Translations under genes and position numbers: made by a program | Notes under the pieces: generated by a model | What the model was told of the DNA's origin: nothing | Databases searched by the model: none | Seen by the model: the letters and a program-made list of their open reading frames with translations, nothing else | In this document: one piece after another, positions 18,600 through 28,239 of the stretch | How positions within the stretch are numbered: the first letter of the stretch is position 1 | Layout of the letters: each line of letters opens with the position of its first letter | DNA from: Treponema sp. | GTDB lineage: Bacteria; Spirochaetota; Spirochaetia; Treponematales; Breznakiellaceae | Direction: 5' to 3' | DNA length: 48,573 nt | NCBI GenBank assembly: GCA_031290455.1 | Contig: JAITNP010000121.1 | Location: 1-48,573 of the forward strand

Positions 18600-19388
18600 C
18601 TATACAATCCCTTTTCGTATATTTGTGAGCTTTGAACGAAGCCGGAGTATCGCCTTGGTATGCAGCTGGGATACTCGGGACTCGGTTACTTCCAATACTT
18701 GGCCTATTTCTTTCAAGGTCAGATCCTCATAGTAATACAAGACCAGGATCTTCTTTTCCTTATCCGGCAGTTCATTGATCTGCTCCACAATGACCCGGCG
18801 GATCTCATTCTTCTCCACAATGACATCAGGATTGAGACTGGTAGGAGATTCAATACTATCCCCGATAGAAACCTTATCGGTTTCATCCCCGGAAAACCAT
18901 ACATCATTCAGTGAAAGCACCGAGGTGCCGGATATTTTCATCATGGTTTTAAGGAATTCATCTTGACTCATGCCCAGGGAACCGGCGATTTCCTGATCCG
19001 TTGCGGTTCTGCCCAACTGGGCTTCGAGGGACCCGATGGCTTCCTCAACCTCTCTGGTTTTTTGCCTGACCGACCGGGGCACCCAATCAATAGAACGGAG
19101 CTCATCAAAGATAGCCCCCCGGATCCGGGTTACCGCATAGGTTTTAAATTTAACCCCCTTATCGGGATCAAATTTATCAATGGCATCAATGAGACCAAAC
19201 ACACCAAATCCCACGAGATCATCAAACTCAACATTGTGGGGCATACCAACCGCGACTTTACCGGCCACATACTTCACCAAAGGGGCATATTGTTTTATAA
19301 AGGTTTCCCGTATTTTTGAATTCCTACTCTGGCGGTATTCCAGCCATAGTTCATCTTCTGTTTTTTGTTTCAGGGGGACATTCCCCAT
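18600..19388 (-). CDS. fliA: RNA polymerase sigma factor FliA/WhiG family (sigma28)
   Basis: [28 protein letters not shown], region 4 [24 protein letters not shown]. Confidence 0.95.
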   Translation of the reverse strand: MGNVPLKQKTEDELWLEYRQSRNSKIRETFIKQYAPLVKYVAGKVAVGMPHNVEFDDLVGFGVFGLIDAIDKFDPDKGVKFKTYAVTRIRGAIFDELRSIDWVPRSVRQKTREVEEAIGSLEAQLGRTATDQEIAGSLGMSQDEFLKTMMKISGTSVLSLNDVWFSGDETDKVSIGDSIESPTSLNPDVIVEKNEIRRVIVEQINELPDKEKKILVLYYYEDLTLKEIGQVLEVTESRVSQLHTKAILRLRSKLTNIRKGIV

Positions 19389-19402
19389 AGCCTATCCCTT
19401 TA

Positions 19403-20023
19403 TTATCGCTTTAATATCGTCTGTATAGCGGATGCCATGACCTTTGGATCAACCTTTTTAAAGTCCGGGGACTTACCCGTACCGGGCGTTTTTTTTACTA
19501 CCTCCTGGTCAGCCATACTATCAACCGGAGGAGCCGCGCTTTCCAGGGATTCCAAACCGAGAAATGTCTCCATTGCATGCCCATGCACCGAATCGGAAAC
19601 CGCGGGCTGAACCGCCATTGCCGGCGATAGGGGCACAAAACCAGCGGCAAGGCCATGTTCATCCACCGCTCCTTTCTGAGTATATCCATTTTCGTGATGC
19701 TGATCCAGACCTGCGGCGTCCGCATCACTGGTAAACAGGCCCGACGGGACCGCCTGTTCCGCTTCGTCCTCCACGGTAATATCCACCTGAGCGCCAGGAC
19801 CCGTTTCATCCTGCTCCGAATCAGCCACTTCCTGAGTAAGCAGTTCCGGTAAGAACCGGCGGACCAGCGCATGGGCGCCCCAGGCCAGGACAAAAAAGCC
19901 CACCCCACAGGCACAAGCCCGTACCAGGACGGTAAGCACCGTATACCCACTGATGATGCCTACCAAGAGGGACAGGATAAAACCGGTACCCCCGATAATA
20001 CCATTTACTTTTCCATTATCCAC
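19403..20023 (-). CDS. Hypothetical membrane protein between fliA and flhG
   Basis: Two N-terminal hydrophobic segments, acidic C-terminal region; position in operon. Confidence 0.65.
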   Translation of the reverse strand: MDNGKVNGIIGGTGFILSLLVGIISGYTVLTVLVRACACGVGFFVLAWGAHALVRRFLPELLTQEVADSEQDETGPGAQVDITVEDEAEQAVPSGLFTSDADAAGLDQHHENGYTQKGAVDEHGLAAGFVPLSPAMAVQPAVSDSVHGHAMETFLGLESLESAAPPVDSMADQEVVKKTPGTGKSPDFKKVDPKVMASAIQTILKR

Positions 20024-20035
20024 GATGACACCCTT

Positions 20036-20929
20036 TTATGCCCGGCCAAAAAGCCGTCGCATCATATTCCCGAACCCACCGCTGCCGTCCCGGGGTTCAC
20101 TCTTTTCCATCCGGTCCACAATATGCTGAATACAGAGGGATGCCCGGCTCTTCGGATCGATGACCATAAAGGGTTTCTGCCGCAAAACCGCCTGGGAAAC
20201 GAGGGGATCATCATAAATAAACCCAAGGTAATCCACCTGGAGATTGAGAAATTGACCGGCAATATGGGTCATCCTATCGGCCACTTTGTTCGCCTCGGTA
20301 ACACTCCGTACCCGGTTCACCACCAGTTTAAGCCCCAGGTTGAGTTTTTCAATAAATTCCGCGGCGATTATCTTGGTGATGCCGTAGGCGTCGGTAATGG
20401 CCGTCGGCTCCGGGGTGGTGATGATCACCGCATCGTCCGCAGCGGCGATAAAATCGAGGACATTGTTGGAAACTCCCGCACTGGTATCAATGATAATGAT
20501 ATCCGCGCCGGAAAGAGATTCCAGTTCATCAATAAAATACTGCCGTTCATCTTCAGTCAGGTTGGCAATCTTGGAAAGCCCCGATGCCCCTGCCACAATG
20601 GAAATGCCGTAATCGGTTTCCACCAGGATTTCCTTCATGGTTTTCTGCTTACGCATCACATGGTAGAGGGTAAACTTGGGGATAATGTTAAGCATCACAT
20701 TCACATTGGCAAGCCCCAAATCCGCGTCCATGACCACTACTTTTTTTCCCAGCCGGGCATAGGCCAGGGCCATGTTGACCGAGACATTGGTTTTTCCGAC
20801 CCCCCCCTTGCCGCTGGTAATGGTAATGATCCGGTTTTTTTTGGATTCCTTATGTTTTACCGGGGTTTCTTGAAAACCATTTTGTTGTTTACGCATTAAC
20901 TCCCGTAGTTTTTCAGCCTGGTCTTCCAT
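20036..20929 (-). CDS. flhG: MinD/ParA-like ATPase FlhG (YlxH)
   Basis: TITSGKGGVGKTNVSVNMA deviant Walker A; location next to flhF. Confidence 0.93.
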   Translation of the reverse strand: MEDQAEKLRELMRKQQNGFQETPVKHKESKKNRIITITSGKGGVGKTNVSVNMALAYARLGKKVVVMDADLGLANVNVMLNIIPKFTLYHVMRKQKTMKEILVETDYGISIVAGASGLSKIANLTEDERQYFIDELESLSGADIIIIDTSAGVSNNVLDFIAAADDAVIITTPEPTAITDAYGITKIIAAEFIEKLNLGLKLVVNRVRSVTEANKVADRMTHIAGQFLNLQVDYLGFIYDDPLVSQAVLRQKPFMVIDPKSRASLCIQHIVDRMEKSEPRDGSGGFGNMMRRLFGRA

Positions 20930-20932
20930 CGC

Positions 20933-22198
20933 TTATCTCCATTGAATTTGTTCGGATTCATCACTGGGGAATCGTCCCTCAATCTTTACCCTATTGACCT
21001 GGAAGCCCTCAAGATTAATCAGGAAACGAACCACCGTAGCCTTCTGTATATTGCTGGGAACCTTCTGTCCGTCGGTAATATAGGATATCGATTTTCCCCG
21101 TTCTGAAAGGGCACTAATCACATTTCCTACCCGTATGGTTTCATCCAATTTCGTGATGATCACCGATTGGTAATTAAATGGCTCAAACTGTCGTAAAATT
21201 TCCTTTAAATCACTGGATTTCGTGGTTGCCGTTACCGCAAGATACAGTTCCACCTGGGTTCCGCAGGCATCCAAAAGCTGCTTCATTTCCCCGAGCTTTG
21301 CCGAATCCCGGGGACTCTTCCCGATGGTATCAACGAGAATGAGATCCACCCCTTCCGAATATTGGGCGATGGTTTTCTTGAGATCATCGTAGTCTTCCAC
21401 ATAAGAAACCGGCAAGGCCATAATATTACCGTAGGCTTCTATCTGCGCCTTGGCCCCGATCCGGAACGCATCAATGGTGATCATCCGCACCGAAAGGGGA
21501 CGCCTGCCGGAATTCCCAATCCCGAAGATAGCGGCTAATTTGGCGATGGTCGTGGTCTTACCCACCCCGGTGGGGCCTATCAGGGCCATGATACGGGGCC
21601 GCCGCTGGAATTTATCTTCTTTGTACAGGATGATGCTCTCCCCAATCCACTCCAAAACCCGATCCTGCACCGCATGATAATTATTGAGGGCATCCAGGGA
21701 AAATTCCTTTTTGATACGATCCAGAATGTTCTGGCAGTAGGCCGGTGAAAAATCATTCAGCCCCAGGATTTCTTCGACACGGCATAAGGTGGGATGATCT
21801 TCCGTTTGAGAACCCGCGGTGTTAGCTTCGACCTTCTCCTTGAGGGTGCGGATCTCGCTCAAAACCGTTTGCAAGGTCGGATCTCCCCGGTTAGCTGCGG
21901 CAATCACCTTCTTCTTTTCTTCCTCAAAATCCAGGGGTTTCCGGGGATCCGGCGGTGATGGCGGCGCCCCCGAGAGACCCATCCCGGAAGGGTTTGAAAT
22001 ACCCAGAGAAGTCACATTTTTTATCACATTGTTTGAGGTAAACCCCGTAACTTCCACCCCGTCCTTGGCAAAGAGGCCCAGGAATCCGCCTATCCGGATA
22101 TTCTTATGGTACAAGATGGTTACCCGATCACCATATTTCATGCGGATTTTATTGAGGCATTCGGTATAGGTTAAGGCCTGTTCTATAAAATATTCCAT
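20933..22198 (-). CDS. flhF: Flagellar biosynthesis GTPase FlhF (start 22198 preferred over 22258)
   Basis: IGPTGVGKTTTIAKLAA, DTIGKSPRD, SRP-GTPase signatures. Confidence 0.93.
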   Translation of the reverse strand: MEYFIEQALTYTECLNKIRMKYGDRVTILYHKNIRIGGFLGLFAKDGVEVTGFTSNNVIKNVTSLGISNPSGMGLSGAPPSPPDPRKPLDFEEEKKKVIAAANRGDPTLQTVLSEIRTLKEKVEANTAGSQTEDHPTLCRVEEILGLNDFSPAYCQNILDRIKKEFSLDALNNYHAVQDRVLEWIGESIILYKEDKFQRRPRIMALIGPTGVGKTTTIAKLAAIFGIGNSGRRPLSVRMITIDAFRIGAKAQIEAYGNIMALPVSYVEDYDDLKKTIAQYSEGVDLILVDTIGKSPRDSAKLGEMKQLLDACGTQVELYLAVTATTKSSDLKEILRQFEPFNYQSVIITKLDETIRVGNVISALSERGKSISYITDGQKVPSNIQKATVVRFLINLEGFQVNRVKIEGRFPSDESEQIQWR

Positions 22199-22205
22199 GT
22201 TATTC

Positions 22206-24320
22206 CTACCGGTCCAGCCTGACCACCCCCACCGACTCCAAGGTAATATCCGAAACAATCTCTGGTACTGAAAGGACCACCAATTCCGGCAATTCCCGCT
22301 CTGTCGAGGACTTGACGAGGTAGCGGGCCTGCTCAGAACAGAGGATAACCGGGAACCAGCTGTGTTCCTGCATGGCAGCCACCGACCGGGAAAGGGACTT
22401 TATCCAGCCATGCTGAACCGCCGGGTCCAAGGCCGACATGACCCCTGAACTGGTTTCCACCTGACTTTCGATGATCTTCTGTTCCAGTCCCTGATCTAAG
22501 GTTAATACATGGAGTACCCGGTTTTCATCAATATAACGGTGACACAGCTGTCTTCCCAGGGCTTGCCGGGCTTTTTCAGTCAGAAACCGAATATTCCGGG
22601 TAACCGGGGCAAAATCCGCGATGGCCTCCAGGATAGTTACCATGTTACGGATAGAGACCTGCTCCCGCAAAAGACCCTGGAGCACCTTTTGAATTTCACC
22701 AAGGCTTATGGTTTTCTGGTTCAGCGCCTCCTCCACCACCGCCGGGTATTCCTTCTTCAAGGTATCGAGGATCGCCTGGGTTTCCTGGCGGCCCAGGATC
22801 TCCGCGGCATGGCGTTTGATGATTTCCGTCAAATGGGTGGCGATTATCGAAGGAGGATCCACCACGGTGTATCCTGCCCGTTCAGCATCATCCCGTCTGT
22901 CCTCGTAGATCCAGAGGGCAGGAAGCCCGAAGGCTGGGTCCCGGGTCTTCTCCCCGGGCAATTCTTCCCGGACCGTACCGGGGTTGATACACAGATAATA
23001 GCCCATCCGTATCTTTCCCCGGCCCACATCAACTCCCCGGATCTTGAAGCAGTATTCCGCAGGCTCAAGCAACATATTATCGATGATCCGGATCTTCGGT
23101 ATCACGAGGCCCATATCCAGGGCCGATTGCCGACGAACCCCTTGCACCCGCTCCAGGAGTTCCGCCCCCTTGTCCTTGTCAACCAGCGGAATCAGCCCAT
23201 ACCCCAATTCCAGGGATAGGGCATCCAAGGGTACCACCGGAGACATTTCCCCGGTATCTTCTTTTGGTTTCTTCGTATCCGTGGAAGCGGCCATCATGTC
23301 CTTAAACTTGGCCTTTCGTTTCTGGGCTCGCCCCAGCCTGAAGGCCAAGAAGGCCAAAAGCCCTGCCATGGGGATGAGCACATACCAGGGAAAGCCCGGA
23401 AGCAGGGCAAACCCGAGCAATACAAAGGCGCCTATCCAGTAAATCCGGGCATCCCGGGAAAACTGAATCGCCACATCCTCCCCCAAGGTGCCGGTTGAAA
23501 CGGAACGGGTAACCACAATACCGGTAGCGGTGGATATGAGGAGCGCCGGAAACTGGGAGAGGAGGCCATCCCCAATGGAAAAGGAGATATAGGTGCCAAC
23601 GGCCTGGGCAATCGGCTCCCCATGGATGGCAGCCCCGATGATGATCCCCCCCAGGATATTAACGGCGGTAATGAAGATACCGACCTTGACATTCCCGGAG
23701 ATAAATTTACTGGAACCATCCATGGCCCCGTAAAAATCCACTTCCTGCTGGAGGTCTTGCTTGCGGGAACGGGCTTCTTCCTCGGTGATGGCCCCGGAAT
23801 TGAACTCCGCCTCAATGGCCATCTGTTTACCCGGCAGTCCGTCCAGGGCAAATCGGGCGGCGACTTCGGATACCCGGGTGGCCCCCTTGGTGATGACCAC
23901 CACCTGAACCGCGATGATCACGATGAAGATGATGAACCCCACCACCAGCCCCTCGGTCCCTCCGGAACCGACCACAAAGGAGGAGAAGGCCCGGATCATC
24001 CGTCCATCAAAGGCCGCCCCCTGGGTCAGGATGAGCCGGGTGGACGAGACGTTCAGCGCAAGACCAAAGACGGTAACCACCAGGAGTATGGTAGGAAACA
24101 CGCTAAAATCGGTGGCCTTTTTAGTATAGAGTACGATCAGGAGAATGAGGAGGGAAAGTACCATGTTCATTGCCATGAAAGTATCCAGCAATACCGTGGG
24201 AAGGGGGACGATGAGCATGAGCACCACCACCACCACCCCAAGGGCAATAAACAGATCCCGGGGATTCCCCAGGATATTCGTCGCGTTATTTGTATTATTT
24301 GCTCCTACCACATCGGCCAT
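22206..24320 (-). CDS. flhA: Flagellar export protein FlhA
   Basis: Multi-TM N-terminus, ARFALDGLPGKQMAIEAEFNSGAITEEEARSRK FHIPEP motif. Confidence 0.97.
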   Translation of the reverse strand: MADVVGANNTNNATNILGNPRDLFIALGVVVVVLMLIVPLPTVLLDTFMAMNMVLSLLILLIVLYTKKATDFSVFPTILLVVTVFGLALNVSSTRLILTQGAAFDGRMIRAFSSFVVGSGGTEGLVVGFIIFIVIIAVQVVVITKGATRVSEVAARFALDGLPGKQMAIEAEFNSGAITEEEARSRKQDLQQEVDFYGAMDGSSKFISGNVKVGIFITAVNILGGIIIGAAIHGEPIAQAVGTYISFSIGDGLLSQFPALLISTATGIVVTRSVSTGTLGEDVAIQFSRDARIYWIGAFVLLGFALLPGFPWYVLIPMAGLLAFLAFRLGRAQKRKAKFKDMMAASTDTKKPKEDTGEMSPVVPLDALSLELGYGLIPLVDKDKGAELLERVQGVRRQSALDMGLVIPKIRIIDNMLLEPAEYCFKIRGVDVGRGKIRMGYYLCINPGTVREELPGEKTRDPAFGLPALWIYEDRRDDAERAGYTVVDPPSIIATHLTEIIKRHAAEILGRQETQAILDTLKKEYPAVVEEALNQKTISLGEIQKVLQGLLREQVSIRNMVTILEAIADFAPVTRNIRFLTEKARQALGRQLCHRYIDENRVLHVLTLDQGLEQKIIESQVETSSGVMSALDPAVQHGWIKSLSRSVAAMQEHSWFPVILCSEQARYLVKSSTERELPELVVLSVPEIVSDITLESVGVVRLDR

Positions 24321-24402
24321 TGATTACCTAAACTCCTCAATCTGAATCTGAATAGCTCTTATCTCTACCTTAACACTTCTCTCGCAAATATACTACTCCA
24401 CC

Positions 24403-25668
24403 TCATGCCCCAAGCCCCCGGGCTTTCCGGCGTTCCTCATTGATATGCATCACTTTACTCAAGACCAGGGCCACCACTTCCCAGTAGGCTTCGGGTATCA
24501 TATCCCCAACCTCGGTTTCCGCATAGAGCGCCCGGGCCAGGGGTTTATTCTCCACCACGGGCACGCCGTTATCCTGGGCAATGCGGCGTATCCTGAAGGC
24601 CATTGCATCTTCCCCCTTGGCGGTAACCTGGGGGGCGGTCATGTTTTCCCGGTTATATTCCAGGGCAATCGCGAAGTGGGTCGGGTTGGTGATCACCACA
24701 TCGGCCTTGGGCACGTTGACCGCCATGTTTTGGGTCATGATCTCCCGCATGCGGCTGCGCAGCCGGGACTTAACATAGGGGTCCCCTTCATACATCTTCC
24801 GTTCTTCCTTTACTTCCTCTTTGGTCATCTTGAGGGATTCCCGGTACTGCCAGCGCTGGAACATATAGTCCGGCACCCCAAGCGCCAGGAGGAGCAGCGC
24901 CGAGATGATGAGCAGCTTCACGGCCAGGGACGCCACCGTGGTTATCCCCAGCCATAAACCGGCGGTTTGCAGGTTGGCCAGTTCCCGTATCCTGGAACGA
25001 ATCAGAAAAAACGCCACCATGCCGATAACGGCCATTTTAATGATAGACTTAAAAAAATTAAAAAGCCCCTCCACCGAAAACAGGGTACGCTGAAAATACC
25101 GTCCGAAATGGGGAAGGATCTTAGAAAAATTCGGTACCAGCGGCTTGGTCGTAAACAGAAGACCGGTTTGGACCAGGTTGGCAAAGATCCCCGCCACCAG
25201 GGACATGGCAACAATGGGCAGGGTCAGGCGTACAAAATATAAAAAAACGACCCCCGCAATGCGCCTATCCTTAATGGGATCCAGCTCAACAACGCGGAGC
25301 AAAAAAAAACGCACCATTTCCACACAGGTCCGCAGCATGGAGGGTGCCAGCGCCAGCAGCACCAAAGCGGGCAAGAGCAGCACCAAGGCCCCGATGAGTT
25401 CCTGACTCTTGGCAACCCGGCCCTCTTCCTCCCGTGCCCGCTTAATCTTATATTCCGAAGGCTCTTCAGTACGCCCCTCATCCTCAGCGGCAAACCACTG
25501 TAAATCAATGACCGCGGCGAGTTCAAGCAGGGAGCGGTTTGCGTGAGGAGTTTCGTTGTGGGGGAGGCTGTGCCGCTCCCGGGTACACCACGCGTAAAAC
25601 CCACGCAATGAGCGGCTAGAAAGAAAAGATTGCAACGGCTCACCCCTCTTTCCTAACGCTTCCCTCAT
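24403..25668 (-). CDS. flhB: Flagellar export protein FlhB (track ORF to 26292 is over-extended)
   Basis: IDLQWFAAEDEGRTEEPSEYKIKRAREEG..., NPTHFAIALEY (NPTH autocleavage motif); ATGA overlap with fliR stop. Confidence 0.93.
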   Translation of the reverse strand: MREALGKRGEPLQSFLSSRSLRGFYAWCTRERHSLPHNETPHANRSLLELAAVIDLQWFAAEDEGRTEEPSEYKIKRAREEEGRVAKSQELIGALVLLLPALVLLALAPSMLRTCVEMVRFFLLRVVELDPIKDRRIAGVVFLYFVRLTLPIVAMSLVAGIFANLVQTGLLFTTKPLVPNFSKILPHFGRYFQRTLFSVEGLFNFFKSIIKMAVIGMVAFFLIRSRIRELANLQTAGLWLGITTVASLAVKLLIISALLLLALGVPDYMFQRWQYRESLKMTKEEVKEERKMYEGDPYVKSRLRSRMREIMTQNMAVNVPKADVVITNPTHFAIALEYNRENMTAPQVTAKGEDAMAFRIRRIAQDNGVPVVENKPLARALYAETEVGDMIPEAYWEVVALVLSKVMHINEERRKARGLGA

Positions 25669-26477
25669 ACCCCTCCTCCAATCTGCTGGCCGATTTGCAC
25701 ATAGATATCCTCGATAGACCGGAAGCCCGCTGCTATTACTCGGCTGAAGGCTTCTACCATGAAAGGCATGGTGGAGAAGATGAGGAGGAAGGCCACGGTG
25801 ATGGATATGGGAAACCCCTCGGCAAGGATATTGATCTGAGGGGCCGCCTTGGAAATGAGTCCGGTAGAAAGGGAGGTGAGGAACAAGGTACCCAGGATGG
25901 GCATGGAGATGATGATGGCATCCATGAAAAGATGGGAAAGGCCGGAAAGGAGCATCCCGGTCACCGCTTCCCGGCCTTCCACTAGGCTTATGATGGAGAT
26001 CGATTGCAGGGAACGCCAGAATCCGCTCAGGAATAAGTCCCTGAACCCGCCGACAGAAATGAACACCAGCATGGCCACAATATTCAGGAACTGCCCCATG
26101 AGGGGATTCTCTATTTGCGAAAGGGGGTCGAAGGTTTCGGAAGCCCCAAAGCCCATCTGCAGGGAAAAAAACTGTCCGGCAGTGGAAAAGGCCGAGAAGA
26201 TGAGGGTGAGGAAAAAGCCGATGATAATGCCGATGATCCCCTCCCCGATCACGAGGAACAGAAAGGTGAGGCCATAGGGCGGTATGTCCCATGTGCTCAC
26301 CAGGGCCGAGGGAAAGGCTGCATAGGCGGCAAATCCCGCCAGGGCAAGTTTCACCACCTGGGGAATCGAGTCGGAAGAGAGAAGGGGTGCGGTCTCAATC
26401 ATGGCCAAGGCCCGGACCGCAATGAGGAGGAAGGCCGGGGCCGCGTTCAGGATTTCTGCGAGCAGTGCCGTATCCAT
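25665..26477 (-). CDS. fliR: Flagellar export protein FliR
   Basis: Hydrophobic multi-TM protein with FliR-like sequence; location between fliQ and flhB. Confidence 0.94.
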   Translation of the reverse strand: MDTALLAEILNAAPAFLLIAVRALAMIETAPLLSSDSIPQVVKLALAGFAAYAAFPSALVSTWDIPPYGLTFLFLVIGEGIIGIIIGFFLTLIFSAFSTAGQFFSLQMGFGASETFDPLSQIENPLMGQFLNIVAMLVFISVGGFRDLFLSGFWRSLQSISIISLVEGREAVTGMLLSGLSHLFMDAIIISMPILGTLFLTSLSTGLISKAAPQINILAEGFPISITVAFLLIFSTMPFMVEAFSRVIAAGFRSIEDIYVQIGQQIGGGV

Positions 26478-26487
26478 AGCTTCCCCC

Positions 26488-26757
26488 CTACCGCGCCATG
26501 CTTGGAATCATGGAGAAAAGCCGGACCGTATAATCCCCCAGGGAAGAAAACATCCACCCCCCCAGGAATGCCAGAACCAGCAGTATGGTGATGACCTTGG
26601 GGACAAAGGTAAGGGTCTGTTCCTGAATCGAAGTCGTCGCCTGCAGGATAGCCACCACGAGGCCCACGATGAGGGCGGAAAAAAGCACCGGCCCCGCGAG
26701 GAGCAGCACTTCCATGATACCCCCGCGCAGGAGGGCGGTAATTTCACCGATACTCAT
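26488..26757 (-). CDS. fliQ: Flagellar export protein FliQ
   Basis: 89 aa, VGLVVAILQATTSIQEQTLTFVPKV. Confidence 0.96.
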   Translation of the reverse strand: MSIGEITALLRGGIMEVLLLAGPVLFSALIVGLVVAILQATTSIQEQTLTFVPKVITILLVLAFLGGWMFSSLGDYTVRLFSMIPSMAR

Positions 26758-26763
26758 CCGACC

Positions 26764-27585
26764 CTACCCGAAAGAACGGACCAACTGGTCCGTCAGCATC
26801 CCCCATCCATCAACCAGAATAAAGAGGATGAGCTTGAAGGGCATGGAGATCATCACCGGGGGCAGCATGATCATCCCCATGGACATGAGCACACTGGCTA
26901 CCACCATGTCAATCACGATAAAGGGAATAAAGAGGAGTATCCCTATCTTAAAGGCAATCGTTAATTCATTCAGAATAAACGCGGGAATCAACACGTAGGT
27001 GGGCACATCCGCCAGGGTTTCAGGACGGTCAAGCCCCCGCATGGCCATGAAAAGCCGAATATTATCCGGGTTTCCCCGCATTTGACCATACATGAAGAGC
27101 CGCATGGGTTCTTCCGCTGCCCCGTAGGCCGCTTCCACAGAAATAGTCCCCTCCGCCAGGGGCTGGAAGGAATTCTTGTAGATCGTTTCAAAGGTAGGCC
27201 ACATGATGAAGATGGTCAAAAAGAGGGATATCCCCTGGATAACCTGATTCGGTGGGACTTGCTGGAGGGACAAAGCCCGTTTAACAAAATCCAGGACAAT
27301 GGAAATACGGAGAAAACTGGTCATCAGGATAATGATACTCGGCGCCAAGGAAAGGACCGTAACGAGGAGCAACAGTTGAAGGGAAAAGGCAACCTCCTGA
27401 CCGGTTTCGGGGGTCCTGATGGTGAGGTCAACGAAGGGAATCACCGGGACCGCCGCAGGGGCCGGAATGCCCCTGGTTCCCGGACTTGCCATATCTGGAA
27501 AAAGGGACGTCTGGGCTGAAACCGGCGCCCCGCCCAACAGAAGCACGAGATAAAAAGCCACTCCCCACAGGCCGGCGCGTTTCAT
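26764..27585 (-). CDS. fliP: Flagellar export protein FliP
   Basis: MTSFLRISIVLDFVKRALSLQQVPPNQVIQGISLFLTIFIMWP; GMIMLPPVMISMPFKLILFILVDGW. Confidence 0.97.
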   Translation of the reverse strand: MKRAGLWGVAFYLVLLLGGAPVSAQTSLFPDMASPGTRGIPAPAAVPVIPFVDLTIRTPETGQEVAFSLQLLLLVTVLSLAPSIIILMTSFLRISIVLDFVKRALSLQQVPPNQVIQGISLFLTIFIMWPTFETIYKNSFQPLAEGTISVEAAYGAAEEPMRLFMYGQMRGNPDNIRLFMAMRGLDRPETLADVPTYVLIPAFILNELTIAFKIGILLFIPFIVIDMVVASVLMSMGMIMLPPVMISMPFKLILFILVDGWGMLTDQLVRSFG

Positions 27586-27588
27586 GAT

Positions 27589-28191
27589 CTAAAGCCCCCT
27601 CAACCGTTCCCGGCGCTTCCGGACATTTTCCGCTTTAATGCCCTGGGTAGCCGACACCCCGCCTCCCCCCAACCGACGCAATACCTGGGAAAAATCAAGC
27701 AATTTCGTGGTCCCGGTTTCAGCACTTTTTCGGGATTCATCAACCAGCATAGCATCTATCGTTTCCTGATCCGTAACCTCCGCTATAAGGGAGACTCCCC
27801 CCTCACCGGCTCCGACGAGCCATGCCTTAGAGCCAACCGATACCACCGCCGCCAAAACACCGGCTCCTACATGCACCCGGGCAAGCACCTTAAGATGGGG
27901 GTTCTTCTGTTCCAAAGGCCGGGAAACCCGCTTTAAAAAAAAGACAATCCCATAGATTGCCACCGCAACTAGGGCAAGGACCAGGATCATCCGGAGGATT
28001 AAAAAAAATGATACCCTCCCCTGGACCGGAACCGGCTCATCCACCCCTTCCCCCAGGACAAGGGCCCGCTCCCCCAAACGGCCCGGCGCTTCTACGGCCT
28101 GGCCAACCCCGTGAACCTGGCTTTCCTGTGTTTGCGCGGATAATCCAATACCGCTCAACAAACCACCGATCCCTATTAAAACCACGGCCAC
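27589..28191 (-). CDS. fliO: Flagellar protein FliO/FliZ
   Basis: Single TM followed by FliO-like domain (GSKAWLVGAGEGGVSLIAEV); position upstream of fliP. Confidence 0.82.
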   Translation of the reverse strand: MAVVLIGIGGLLSGIGLSAQTQESQVHGVGQAVEAPGRLGERALVLGEGVDEPVPVQGRVSFFLILRMILVLALVAVAIYGIVFFLKRVSRPLEQKNPHLKVLARVHVGAGVLAAVVSVGSKAWLVGAGEGGVSLIAEVTDQETIDAMLVDESRKSAETGTTKLLDFSQVLRRLGGGGVSATQGIKAENVRKRRERLRGL

Positions 28192-28239
28192 TATGATACG
28201 AAAAGGTCCCAGCTTCCCCTCCCCCGGTAGATTACCTGT

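Noticed and set aside
24222-24240. CAC trinucleotide run in flhA
   Set aside because: Simply encodes VVVV in a TM segment; no frame consequence.
25669-26292. 5' extension of the 24403..26292 ORF
   Set aside because: Overlaps fliR in another frame; composition (His/Arg/Pro-rich) is that of a shadow frame and flhB has its own ATGA-coupled start.
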